DNA of 64,000 nt, from the NCBI GenBank assembly GCA_022575985.1, contig JAKSXM010000007.1:28584501-28648500 (forward strand). The letters are read 5' to 3'. The notes below the pieces were generated by a model, which saw only the letters and a program-made list of their open reading frames with translations, searched no databases and was not told where the DNA came from. A program made the translations under genes and the position numbers. Positions 35,388 to 46,814 of this stretch are shown here, one piece after another; the stretch's first letter is position 1, and each line of letters starts with the position of its first letter. The stretch is from Anagrus nilaparvatae. Lineage: Eukaryota; Arthropoda; Insecta; Hymenoptera; Mymaridae.

Positions 35388-36625
35388 AAAAATCTCATAT
35401 GGGTACTTATTATCCTAAAAAAATTTCAGATTCAAAAAAAAAATTTTTTTTTTTGGTCATCATAAGCATACATACTTTTTTGAGAAAAGAATTAATATGA
35501 TAGATTCGTAGCATATTGGCCTAAATTAAACCCTTCGTGAAATTTAGAACTACCAGAAAATACCCAATAAACTCGAATAGGTGCAATCGTCCATCTAACA
35601 AAGTAAAATCTACTGATTTACCTATTCAGATGATCGATTTGACCAATTTGAATTAAGTGGGTAAATTTTGATTCTATGGGAAAAAGTAGATTGAAGTTAA
35701 AAAAGTTTTATTAAAAATTGTATATTTTTATTTAAAAATGAGTTTTTTTTTTTAATTTGCAACATTTTCAGAGGGAGGGATATTCTATTAAAACTTCTTA
35801 CAGAATAAGGATTAAGAAAGACAAATTTACTTAAAATTATTTTAATTCAAAGACTTGTAATAATTGATTACTTATTGTTAATATCTACCAAGTATTAATC
35901 ATTTATGGAGCATTTTTGAATGATTGATATTGGAATCTAGATTAATAAGTCTGATTATAAATTTTCTATTTTTATTAATATTTGTGTTTAACTGTTAGAT
36001 ATCTTGAGTAAAAATAAAAAGAAATCGTTAATTTATTCTTTTGATGTTTAAATAATGTATTTGGATATTGTATTTTCTATTTCAAAACTTTATTTTGTAT
36101 AAAAAAATTTATATTTTAAGCCTTACTTTCTGTATAAAACGTAAAAAACTTGTATTCATAACGGCATGCACTTTTTAATACGCACGGATAAACTTCATAA
36201 AGCTTTTATTTGATTATTTATAAGAAAAAATAGTGTATTTTAAATGAAAAAAGTCATTTTCTTTTGATATATTGGAATAAAAGAATTTTACTTTTATCTA
36301 AGCATTAAAATTATCATAGGTATGTTTTGAAACGCGTAAATAAATTAATTTTGATTTTTTTTATTTTATATTAAATTACATATATGTATATTACCGTTAA
36401 TGTACACCCAACCGATAAAGTCCACTTTAGCTGGGTTAACTTTAGCGAAACTTGAGTGACTTAATTTAACTCTCCTCGAAGATGTAACTTTAACCAAGCC
36501 TTGTTAGTTAAAGTCCATGAATAGTATTAAAAAGAATAATTTTAGCACGGTCTTATAGCAAATGGTCCACCAAGTGGATGGATAAATTCTCTACTCAAGC
36601 GCTGCTGTATTTATATATTATAATG
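35388..36625. other. AT-rich DNA, no gene recognised
   Basis: No exon or repeat border seen. From about 36395 there are GTTAACTTTA-type phrases that recur near 37640-37680, again in old repeat context. Confidence 0.3.
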
Positions 36626-36963
36626 TACGATTCTCGCTATAAGTACCCTAAGGGTTTAGGTTAGACTATTTTTTTAGAGAAGTTTTTCTTGGGACCACTA
36701 ACCAATCCTAGTTATAAGACACCCCTAGGATTAGGTTAAATTATTTAAAAAAAGGCTTTGCAGCATTCACTTACAAACTTACGTATGGAGCCTTCAGCAT
36801 CCCTTGCCCATTATCTGGGAGATGCCTTTCTGTGACTATGACAACCTAAACCTAGGGGTGCCTTATAACTAGGCTTAGTTACTGGTTCTGGTTCTAAGAA
36901 ATGCCCTTTTAAAAGAGGAGCTTAATTTAAACCCTTGGGGTGCCTTACATAGCGAGAATCGTA
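36626..36963. repeat. Palindromic MITE-like element with CCTAA-type motifs
   Basis: Ends TACGATTCTCGCTAT and ATAGCGAGAATCGTA are exact complements. Next come ACCCTAAGGGTTTAGG and TTAAACCCTTGGGGTGCC, and internally GTTATAAGACACCCCTAGG faces CCTAGGGGTGCCTTATAAC. So a short module (TATAAG-ACCCC-AGG) is used twice per arm. Confidence 0.75.
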
Positions 36964-36984
36964 TAAAATAAAAACTTATAACCG

Positions 36985-37550
36985 GTTTGTGTAAACACAA
37001 AACACAACCTAAATGCATGGAACATGTTTACTTCCAAATGAGGACTAGATATAATACAAATGTTACTCAACATTACAATACAATTTTCTATTGTAGTAAT
37101 TTGTAATTATCACCTTACTAGTTGTTAAGATTCTAAACCCAAACTATTTTGATTCCCTAAACCTGAATTAATTATTATAAGTCCCTGAAACTGAATTATT
37201 CCAAGTCCCTAAATCGATATTATTTTAAGTCCATAAACCTGTATTGTCCTAAGTCCTTAAGCCCAGATTTTTCAAAGTCTTTTAAAAGTATTTTATTTAT
37301 TTATATATACTTCCCTAATTATTCTAAGTCTTATTTGACCCCCCCCCCTTAAATAGGACAAATTTGACCCCCCCCCCCTTAAAAAGGACAAATTTTACCT
37401 CCCCTTAAATAGGACAAATTTGACCCCCCCCTTAAAAAGGACAAATTTTACCCCCCCCCCCCCCTAAATAGGACAAATTTGACCCCCCCCCCCCTTTTAA
37501 TTTTCAAGTTCTAAAGTACCCCCTCCCTATAAACATGTTCCATGTTAATA
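36985..37550. mobile_element. AACATG-family MITE with internal C-run minisatellite
   Basis: Inverted ends CATGGAACATGTTTA (37016-37030) and TAAACATGTTCCATG (37530-37544). Inside are several AAGTCCCTAAA/CTGAATTATTC phrases, then the C-run array. Other copies at 26.5, 34.3 and 52.2 kb and a scrap at 21.2 kb show it is a family. No ORF; probably moved by a transposase encoded elsewhere. Confidence 0.7.
37330..37500. repeat. Minisatellite: C-runs separated by TTAAAxAGGACAAATTT
   Basis: Five to six units of about 30-37 bp. Each has C(7-14), then TTAAATAGG or TTAAAAAGG, then ACAAATTTGA or ACAAATTTTA. Array units differ mainly in C-run length. Confidence 0.85.
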
Positions 37551-37803
37551 ATACAAACTCGAGCACCTACATGAAACTCATATTTATTCATTTTAATTTT
37601 CTTCGTGGGCTGAAACCAAGACGCTTCGTCAAAGTTAACTTAAACCAGCTAATGTTAACTTTAACTGCAGTGCGGACGTTAACTGTAACATATATATATT
37701 TAGCAGGGTTGTTTAGTACGTACAACCCTCTAGCGTTCATTAAATGAATATACGATGAATTTATCGATTAGCTACGTCGGTATATAGTAACACTTTGGAC
37801 TCA

Positions 37804-39061
37804 CGCAAAAAAAACCATGACGGTTTACCATCTGGTTACCAGATGGTTTACTAGATGGTTAATCACCAGGTATTTTAAGAAAATAATAAGAAGTATAATA
37901 ATAATAATAATAAGAATAAAATAATAAAATAATAAGACCTTCAGTATGAAAATGAACCTTGCAGGTAGAAGCGGATACCCTGGGGGTATGATTTTGAATT
38001 TTTTAACCCAAGATATTTTCCGATTTTCCAACATGGTGGACCACAAAACTTAAAAAAATTACATTTTGACTTTATTAGGGGATTTTTTAGGGCGAGAAAA
38101 ATGAATTTTGTGTGGAAAATATTCAATTTTTCGAACCAACATATTTTCCAATTTTCCAAGATGGTGGACCATAAAATTTAAAAAAATTAATTTTTACCTT
38201 TACAAAGAGGTTTTCTAGGGTGAGAAAAATGAATTTCGGGTGGAAAACAAAGTTAATCCAAATAAAATGCAATTAATCCAAATAAATCTACTATATTAAT
38301 TAGTTCAATAGATTCAATATGCGTGTATTTATATCTAAGAGGACAAGCGTACTTAACAAAAGTTCCAAATTTGTACCATTATTATTAAAAATAATTTTTA
38401 AAAAAATTCTCTTTCAACAACAAATTTCTTATAGAACGAATGTGTAAAATTATTTTCTTTTAATAACCTTAAAAACTCCTATTCAATGTACAAATGTTCT
38501 ATATCGTACTACATATTTCCTTATCATAGAAAACTTCAAAATGCGTGAGAGTAAATAATTTTAAATTTTCCACCTCAAATTCATTTGTCTGGCCCTCTCA
38601 AACGCTCCTGTAAAGTATAAAGTTAATTTCTTTATGTTTTTTATTCTTAGGAAGTCGAAAAATATTTTGGGTTAAAAAATATAATATTTTCCACCCACAA
38701 TTCATTTTTCTCGCCCTAAAAAATCCCCTTTGTAAAGTTAAAAATTAATATTTCTAAGTTTTATGGTCCGATATCTTTGAAAATCAGAAAATATCTTGGG
38801 TCGAAAAATTGAATATTTTCCACCAAAAATTCATTTTACTCACCCTAAAAAACCCTCTTATAAAGTTAAAATGTAATTTTTTTAAGTTTTGTGGTCCGCC
38901 ATCTTGGGAAATCAGAAAATATCTTGGGTTGAAAAATTAAAAATTATACCCCCTGGTTATCCGCTTCTACCTATACGGTTCATTTTCATCCTGAGGGTCT
39001 TATTATTTTCTTAAAATACCTGGTGATTAACTATCTGGTAAACCGTCATGGTTGTTTTGCG
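37804..39061. repeat. Large foldback (1.26 kb) with internal ~140-bp tandem units
   Basis: Outer ends CGCAAAAA...CCATGACGGTTTACC and GGTAAACCGTCATGG...TTTTGCG are complementary, as are ATTAACTATCTGG/CTAGATGGTTAAT and GGTAGAAGCGGATA/TATCCGCTTCTACC. Towards the centre each arm holds repeated units of about 140 bp (AGATATTTTCCGATTTTCCA, ATGGTGGACCA, TAGGGCGAGAAAAATGAATT). There are two units on the left and three, inverted, on the right. Non-coding. Confidence 0.8.
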
Positions 39062-39085
39062 CGAGCAGGCACAATAACTATAAAT

Positions 39086-39143
39086 TTAAATTCTTGTTTT
39101 TTCTTTTTTAATGATCAGAACTGGGCTATTTTTTTTTTTTTTT

Positions 39144-39176
<33 letters not shown>

Positions 39177-39437
39177 TATACAAGGACTTAAATGATAATG
39201 TAGGGTTTTGGGTATAAGGTTGGAGTAGCTATTATAATTAGATGTAACCGGTCTAACTGGAATAATGGAATAAGGTTGTAAATTATCTATTGAATCTATT
39301 TTATGTAATTTGGTTGGGAAATAAATAGTGGGGATTGAGGTTTGAGTTTGTGTGAGTAGATATGGGTCTTGGTTCGGCATTAAGTATCCTTGTTTTTGCC
39401 CAGTTCTGGTCATTAAAAAAGAAAAAACAAGAATTTA
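39086..39437. repeat. MITE-like element with 38-bp inverted ends
   Basis: Ends TTCTTGTTTTTTCTTTTTTA + ATGATCAGAACTGGGC and GCCCAGTTCTGGTCAT + TAAAAAAGAAAAAACAAGAA pair with one mismatch. The interior has a poly-T tract of about 50 bases (39130-39175) and non-coding sequence. Confidence 0.75.
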
Positions 39438-39609
39438 ATTTACTAAAAAATGGTCAATACACAAAACAACAATTATAAATTTAAAATTTTGAGAAAATCA
39501 TACCTTTCAATTTTCTCTTTCAAAAAATGAAAAGCTGTTGAAAATTTTCAATTCATAATTAATAATAAATTTTTTTATTTTAAAGTTTTGTGTTCATACG
39601 ATAACTATA

Positions 39610-39844
39610 CCCACGTAAAAGGATTAAGCTTAATTTTGGTTAAACTTAATGAATTAAGCTTACTGGAGTAAGCTACTGGATTAAGCTTACTGAAGTAAGC
39701 TTACGGACTAACCTAAAAAGGCTTAATTTTTAAAATTAAGCTTACGGACTAACCTAAAAAGACTTAATTTTTAAAATTAAGCTTACTCCAGTAAGCTTAA
39801 TTCATTAAGCTTAACCAAAATTAAGCTTAATCCTTTTACGTGGG
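39610..39844. mobile_element. Palindromic MITE built on AAGCTTA, TA flanks
   Basis: CCCACGTAAAAGGATTAAGC at the left end and GCTTAATCCTTTTACGTGGG at the right end are exact complements, and TA flanks both. The interior is almost entirely TTAAGCTTA/GTAAGCTTA modules plus a direct repeat of GCTTACGGACTAACCTAAAA. Could fold into one long hairpin. Confidence 0.8.
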
Positions 39845-40019
39845 TACTATCAAAGATAAAAAAAAAGTTGGTTCCAGAAAGCTATGTCCAGTATCTTTGA
39901 TTCTAGTTCAACCTTAATAAGGTGGCCTGAACTACCTTCCTTCTTCATCAACCTTATGAGGTGCCGGGCTTAGGACCGGTATAGCGGAGTTAATAGTATC
40001 GTAAATAAAAACATTAACA

Positions 40020-40440
40020 ATGAATATAATAAAATACTTGATTATCGTAAACTTTTAGTGGAAGCTGCAAAATTTGATTGGAAGACTACATTATTTCTAA
40101 ATGATCCTGATTTTGCACTGAATAAATTAACCGAAATGATAAAATAATGTGTACAAAAATCATACAAAAAAAAAATAAAAATAAAAATATTGCTAGAAAA
40201 GAATGGATTACACAAGGAATTTTAATGTCTATATATAACAAAGAGTAAATGTATAAAAAAAGAAAGTTCTAATAAAAATTAGTAAAAAAATACAATAAAT
40301 TTTGTAAAATATTAAAAAAAACTATTAGTCTAGCAAAAACTATTAATAATAATAAAAGAGTACTTAAAATTAAAATAAATTCAAAAAAAAACTTTATAGA
40401 TAACAAAATTGGTAGAAATAAGGCTATAAAATAAGACTAA
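40020..40440 (+). pseudogene. Non-LTR retrotransposon linker-region relic
   Basis: Conceptual + strand reading gives DYRKLLVEAAKFDWKTTLF, then ALNKLTEMI, then after stops and shifts ARKEWITQGILMSI and a Lys-rich YKK... tail. This is the endonuclease-RT linker pattern (WITxGLLxSI) of several LINE clades. No RT core follows. Heavily decayed. Confidence 0.55.
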
Positions 40441-40474
40441 AATTAAGAAAAACATAGAAATAAATGTAAACTCA

Positions 40475-40815
40475 TCCAGTTTTTCACAGGTCACGGATAC
40501 TTCCGTGACATGTAGAAGAAGTGGAAAAACAGGAAACTGAACAATTCTTGCACTGTTGGGGTGAGGTGGATACCGTACATTCTTTTGATGTGTGCGCTAC
40601 TAGGAGAAGCAACTGCTTTTCCCAATATGGAGGCCGGAGGGAGTAGTCCCGCAAATGCTTCGAGGTCCTGAAAACTGGGACAAAGTATCAGAGTACTTCA
40701 GAACCACCCTGTTGATGAAAAACGGAGGGAATTTTATCATCAAAAGCTCTCCCACCCCTAAGCAGGGAGAAGGCAGCGAAGTTGCCTAGGCTGCGCGTCC
40801 CAAATCGAATTAATA
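40475..40815 (+). pseudogene. R1-like LINE 3' end fragment
   Basis: Reads TGHGYFRDM, then (other frames) CFEVLKTG and VSEYFRTTLLMKNGGNF, as in R1-type C-termini. It contains stops and frameshifts. It lies next to the unrelated LINE linker relic, so the two are separate insertions or a deletion junction. Confidence 0.65.
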
Positions 40816-43099
40816 CCTGAAAAGGGAGTTACAGTTTGGGATATAAAGCATAGGAGGGCGTAGCCAGTAAGAATCGATAGATTCTTTATCACGAAGCCGG
40901 GGATCGCTATTGTTGGTAAAGTCTTTCAGGTATGCTGAGTACAACTGTGCAGTCATGGAAATTAGTGGGACTTTATGGCCTGAAAACATTGGCTGATGCA
41001 AGATTTACATATTTCCCTTGAAAAAAAAAAATAAAAATAAAAAAAATAACTGGAATATTGAGTATTATGTAACAATTTCATTTTTACAAAACAATATTAT
41101 CACTATTGATATCAGATTGATATCGATATTTTTATAAATTATATTTGGGTTATATCTTATCTTATTACGTAGCCTCTTGAATACCTTTGCAAATACATTT
41201 CTGTAATTAATAATTATAAATTTACTGCAGATCTCGCTGGGTATAGAATTAGGCTCCTCTGAAAACTCTGAATGTGTTTGCATAATTATAAATTTGCTGT
41301 GAAAAACGACTTTTTTAAGCAACAAAACGAAACACCCAACAAAAATAGAAAAAAATGTTAACAGGGGGTGGGAGGTGCGGAGCCCCCTCTAACTTTTGCT
41401 TGCTTGATATATATGAATTATTATTGTTAATCAAAAATTTATTTATCTCAAAGTATAATATTTTTTTTCAAATATTAGTTGTAATAGTATTTAGGATTTC
41501 AAAAAGATTATTATTTTTGCAACTACATTTTTCTATTTTTATCTTTTCTAATTTAGGTATAAATTTCAATAAGTTTAATAAACCGTAATTAACTACTTCA
41601 GAACCTGATAAACATGCAAAAATTTGAAGATCAAGTTATTGTATTATATTTAGACTGTGATAATCTTTATAAAATACTAATTTACTTGTCTAACTCACGC
41701 GTTCTATTAATTCGTTAAACTTTGTTATTACCATTATAAATTATTTAAGTATTACCAAAATACTTATCAAATTATACTTTAATAAATTAATTATAAACTA
41801 CAATTATTATTATTTTTACTTGTACATATGTATTAGAAAGTATCTTATTTTTTTTTTCGATATTTTTTGGCTCCCCCTATTTTTTTTGAATATTTCGGTC
41901 ATAAAAAACCCCCAACTCCAAGGATTTTGATTTCCGATTTTAAAAACCGGTATACTACCGAGCGCCTGACGTTTTCCATTTAAATAACATGAGAATTTTG
42001 AATTTTGAGGATTCTAATTTAATAATGTGCTTCAAAATTTTTTTAAATCCTAGCAAATAGGTATAAAATGTTGTTCAGACATTTAAAAACTGACCCCTAA
42101 AATTGTAGAAGCCCCTCCCAGAACGCTTTATTTTATCAAAATAAAATTTTTAAAAATCGCAATTTTCCCATTTAAAATACATTGTTTTTTATTTGTAATT
42201 ATTTTTCTGCTCCTCACTTTTTGGTCACTTTATATAGTCTAAAATCTTGTTAAAAATATTAAATTAAAATTTTTTTTTTTAATTTACCTCCCATCAACCC
42301 CGAAATTGGGGCAGGTCTCCCCGAGACGAACGGTTTAAATTTCAGGTCAAGCATTTACTGCTTCAGGACACCCTATAGAATTAGAAAAAACCATATTCTA
42401 TATCTATAATTAAATATTATACAACTGACTTTGTTCCTTTTATTATAAATTTTATAATATTTAAACTTCTATATATTTTCTTATAAAGAAATAGATAACT
42501 AACAAACACAGAGAAAGGTTGATTCTATTACGCATTATTTCTGCAATTTCCGCAAATGCACGATCTTAACAATAATTTTCTATTAACTAATAAACTGTTT
42601 TAGGCGTATAACTTTTAGGATACTTAAATCAATTGTAAATTTTAATGGATAAAACTTTTATCAAGATATTTTAATCATTATTTCAATGAAAAAAAAGTTT
42701 TTATTTCTTAAAATTTACTAATTCTGGGTCTCCTAAAAAAGATTCTTACAATTACTTCAGTGTTAAAATTACTATAAAAATGTTATTATAAACAAAAATT
42801 GCTCTGATCAGGCACAATCACAGAATCCTTTAAGTTTTTTGGTGGTTTCCAGTCATTAGACACCCTTTGCATTATTACTGTATATTAAAAAATGGTTCAT
42901 TTTTTAACATTTTTTCTCTTAAATTTGTAAAATTTAAAATCGGTATTTTTATTATTTCTCTGTAATGACTGCATGAAATTAACTTCAGATTAAAAACCTT
43001 GTAAGTAGATCTGATTTGAATAATATGCCCCAGGGGATTTTGGATTCATCGATTAGGTTCTGAGAAATAGATGATACTACAGCAAAATACCATCTCGAA
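40816..43099. other. Old repeat debris and AT-rich DNA
   Basis: 40816-41020 has gene-like composition and may be LINE 3' UTR. At 41364-41400 GGGGTGGGAGGTGCGGAGCC precedes a TTGCTTGATATATA stretch, similar in style to the patch at 17520-17590. 41870-42370 looks like an ancient non-coding repeat ending in CAGGACACCCTATAG. No gene. Confidence 0.35.
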
Positions 43100-43810
43100 T
43101 ATGATACTTCAGGTCATATAAAACTATTATCTAAAAACACTAAGCTTTTACATACGTTTTTACATACATCATTTTATTTTACTACTAAAATTTTCGTAAT
43201 GAAATATTTAAAGAAAACTGTAAATTAGAGCATAAAATTAAAATATGATATTTTAACCTAATTTAAAATTTATAGACATTTAAAAAGTAATTATCCACGC
43301 TTATCGCTATTTCACGGATTATTTATAAAAATGCATATTTCTTATTTTGATGACCAGGCGATCAAGGAATAGCTTCAAAAATTGATAAAAACATCTTAAA
43401 ATAACCACTTATATTACGATTTACAGTTTTCTTTGAATATTTCATAACTACACTGAAAAAAAAACCGCTTGCCTTAAGCGGAATTCCGCTTTTAGCTAGC
43501 GGAATTTTTTTTCTCGTCAAACGATTGCAAATGACTTGAAACGTAAAGAAAATTAAAAAAAAAATTTTTTCTCGCTTACTTGGGGTATGCGTATATCGGT
43601 ATGATAAAATTTGAGAAAATTTTGGAAAAAGAAAAGAAAAAATGTTTTTTTTAAATTTTCTTTACGTTTCAAGTCATTTGCAATTGTTTGCAAAGAAAAA
43701 AAAATTCCGCTTGCCGTAAGCGGATTTTTTTTTCAGTGTAGCAAGCTTTTAGAACATTTTAGAAGTAATAACCTTTTTTTTAGATAATAGTTTTATTACC
43801 AGAAGCATCA
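43100..43810. repeat. Older foldback interrupted by a MITE
   Basis: Left arm blocks AAACTATTATCTAAAAA (43120) and AAAGAAAACTGTAAAT (43210) are complementary to TTTACAGTTTTCTTTG (43420) and TAGATAATAGTTTTATT (43781). Between those two right-arm blocks sits the MITE 43451-43738, showing that it inserted later. Confidence 0.6.
43451..43738. mobile_element. CACTG-ended MITE, TA flanks
   Basis: 288 bp beginning CACTGAAAAAAAAACCGCTT and ending in the complement (AAGCGGATTTTTTTTTCAGTG), with TA on both sides. Inner blocks TTGCAAATGACTTGAAACGT and ACGTTTCAAGTCATTTGCAA are complementary. CAGTG ends with TA duplication fit the Tc1/mariner group. No transposase. Confidence 0.85.
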
Positions 43811-44029
43811 TAATTTAGACAGTATTTAATTTGGGAAATAAGAAACACTTTAATAAATACCTACCTAAAGCAATTCAATAAAAGCATATTAGAGGCATCG
43901 AAATGACCTGGAAACCAAATTCCTCTAAAAATCAGACATTTTTAGGACTTTTCTAGTTTTTGACCTGACGAATTTATGAACTCGATTTCATCTGTGTACT
44001 GCATGCATAGAGTAGTTGTGCCTAAAAAT

Positions 44030-44195
44030 TTATTTTTTTAAACTTTATAAATATTAAAATTTTTATTTATTTTTTATTCATAACTTGTAAATAACGTGCT
44101 CGCACAAATTATTCTTTGTACTTTATCTATATGTATATATTTTTGTACAATTTTGTATAAATAAAGTTACTAATCAATCAATCAATCAGTCAATT
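44030..44195 (+). other. LINE 3' tail with TCAA simple repeat
   Basis: TTTGTATAAATAAAGTTACT is followed by (AATC)n-type repeats, AATCAATCAATCAATCAG, the kind of tail found at the 3' end of several CR1/Jockey-like LINEs. No coding part directly upstream. Confidence 0.45.
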
Positions 44196-44250
44196 TTGAT
44201 TCACAAACTTTAAATAATCTGATGGGTTTAAAATAGTATATTACCCATGG

Positions 44251-46047
44251 CCAGAAAAGTAAAGACTGGCCCAAATCGCACGTAAATGGTAAACTGCGAT
44301 TTGGGTCATTCCTTATTTATGGACAAGAGTCGTGTAACATTTTTCTGTATCTGTGGTGAGAAAACACGTCTTTGCCGGACGCGTAGCCTCCGGGAAATAC
44401 GTGCTTTCTCGACGCAGACCAGAAAAAAAAATTTCGTCTTTGTCTGCTGAACCATTTTCAAGACAAAATTTTAAATTAAGGTGCTAGCTTCAAACCATCA
44501 TCACTCAAAAAAGTTAATAGTAATTTTTAAAAAATGAGTCGAATGTTAAAATGGTAATACTGGCAGCAAATTAAAAATTGCTCACTTTAAATGAAAAATG
44601 AATATTTGAAGTATTGATTAATTGAATTGAAAGAATGAATTCGAAAAAGCTGTAGTTCAACTGTAGTTGATAAATTCTGAGCAGTCTAGTTTTTCTATAT
44701 ACGAGAAAGTAAGTTCGCTTAGTATGTTTATTCGTCGTTGAGATGTATACAAATTCCTAGCTTATACAAATTTTCATTTCGCGTTTCGAATTCATGATGC
44801 AATCAGTTTATATGTCTGTAGATACCATCTTAAATCTCTCAAATACCATCGGTTGATTGGGATTGAGATTATAGCTTTATTATGAAAGTTCTCTTACGAC
44901 AATGTTTAACTCATTAACGCCGGGCAGAGAGTTTTGGAAGTGAGCAAAAATAAATATATTCTCTTATAGATAAGTGGCTAAAAAGTTCATTCTTATAGTA
45001 AAATTTCATGCTCAGAATCTGACATTAGTTTTCACCAACAACCCTTAAATATACCCTCAAAACGGGGGTGAAAGGGGTAGCTCAGGCATTATTAGGAAAT
45101 GTTTGGAAAAATCATTAAAAAAAGGGCATATCCTGGATGCTAAAAGTACGAAAATAGTAAAATAACTTCTTTTGGGGGGTAGTTTTAGCCAATTTAGGTG
45201 TGAAATTTTAATTATTTATGAAAAAGAAGTCGAAATTCTTGATCAGTGACTCAAAAAGCCCATATGGTATAAATATGAGCGCTCAAAGTGCGCAAATATG
45301 TAAAAAAACCTCTTTTTGGGGGTAGTTTTTGTAAATTTAAGGGCGAAGCCCGTATTTCTCTGCCAAATGACCCCAATTTTCGTTTTTAGCGACCCGAAAA
45401 ACTTCCAGTAGAGAAAATTTGTTGTTCGCCAGTGATAATACAACCAAACCCATAATTTGACTAGAGTACCACCCCTATCCACCTTTTCAGGGTTGTAAAT
45501 AGGGCCGAAATGAATGAGACCTCAATGTATACAAAGTTTACTTAAATTTGCATAAAAAATATTATTTTCAAATATTTTTCAATAAAGTAGGATACTTTTT
45601 TCATTGATTTTTCCAAACATTTCCTAATAATGCCTGACCTACCCCTTTCATCCCCGTTTTGAGGGTATATTTAAGGGTTTTAGGTGAAAACTAATGTCAG
45701 ATTCTGAAAGAGCGTGAAATTTTACTAATAGGATGAAATATTTAGCCACTTATCTATAAGAGAATATATTTATTTTTGCTGACTTCCAAAACTCTCCGCC
45801 CCGGTGTTAATGAGTTAACCACAAATTTTTTTATAGTCTATAAGAATAATCTTATTTGATAACATTAAAGTCTTTTGTTCGAGTTCCATTATAAAAAAAA
45901 AAGATTTTACAAGACTTTTTTATGTACCTGCCAATGTATAATTACTTAAATAATGTCAAGACCCTTGTCCAGAAATAAAGAATGCCTCAAATCTCAGTTT
46001 ACCATATAAAATTTACGTGAGATTTGGGCCATTATTTACTTTTCTGG
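44251..46047. repeat. 1.8-kb foldback containing part of another foldback
   Basis: Outer pair 44251-44335 / 45957-46047 (CCAGAAAAGTAAA...GGCCCAAATC faces its complement) and inner pair 44905-45115 / 45580-45820 (TAACTCATTAACGCC; CTTATAGATAAGTGGCTAAA; CCCTTAAATATACCCTCAAA) are complementary in the right order. The centre, 45115-45480, is similar to the right half of the element at 53944-54852 (GAGCGCTCAAAGTGCG, GGGGGTAGTTTTTG, GTTCGCCAGTGA). Confidence 0.75.
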
Positions 46048-46814
46048 ACTCAAGCCGTAAATATATGACTATATTTTATGTATAATTTTGTTTGTTAAAA
46101 TATCGAGGTTGGTGATGTTAAAATAGGATACATTTTGAACATTTATTTTAACATAATAGAAAATAAATTTTTTTTTATTTAAGGAGGTTCATTTGTTGAA
46201 AAAAATGATGAGAGAATTTAATAAAACGTGAACAATATTAAAGTTTTTACATTTTTAAGCTTAAATCAACATTTTTTTACTTTTGTTGCAGACTTATAAT
46301 TAATTTTTAATGAATAAAATAAAAGAGGTATTTTAAGATTGCTTTTATTGGAAAATTGGTTTTATATAGATTTCAAAAAAAAAGGTGTTGATAAATAATT
46401 AATTAAAAATTATATTCCTCATTAGTTTTACATACATTATCGACTTTATTTTCATAAGTTAAATAAAAAACACGTAAATAACATGACCAAAAACTCATTG
46501 TTTTAGTTTACGTTTTTTTATATTTTATAAAATACTCTGAGATTATTTTTTGTAATAATCTTGGATTATTAATAGTTTTTATATTTTCATTTCAAACAAT
46601 TCTTATCCAAAATAAAGTAAAAATAAAATATTTATATATATGCCAGCAATCGTAATGCCTGCAAATGCAAAATCAACGAATGTCGATCCTCCTTAACTAA
46701 ATTAATATATTAATTCAATTATAAATAAAATTTTTTTTTTTAAGAAAGTTTTCACATTTAGTACTAATGATGAACTCGTATACACATTGTATTAAAATAC
46801 GCAAATACATTGCT
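46048..46814. other. AT-rich DNA, nothing recognised
   Basis: No exon, repeat border or RNA gene seen. Weak resemblance to the dispersed repeat of 1800-2110 near 46290-46490, not strong enough to call. Confidence 0.3.

Noticed and set aside
36640..36960. CCTAA-like words considered as telomeric repeats
   Set aside because: They are modules of a palindromic element and not a regular TTAGG array.
39126..39413. 95-codon minus-strand ORF with a poly-Lys end
   Set aside because: It lies inside a MITE-like element and the Lys run is a poly-T tract.
45243..45482. 79-codon minus-strand ORF
   Set aside because: Falls in the centre of a foldback and is shared with a non-coding element at 54 kb.
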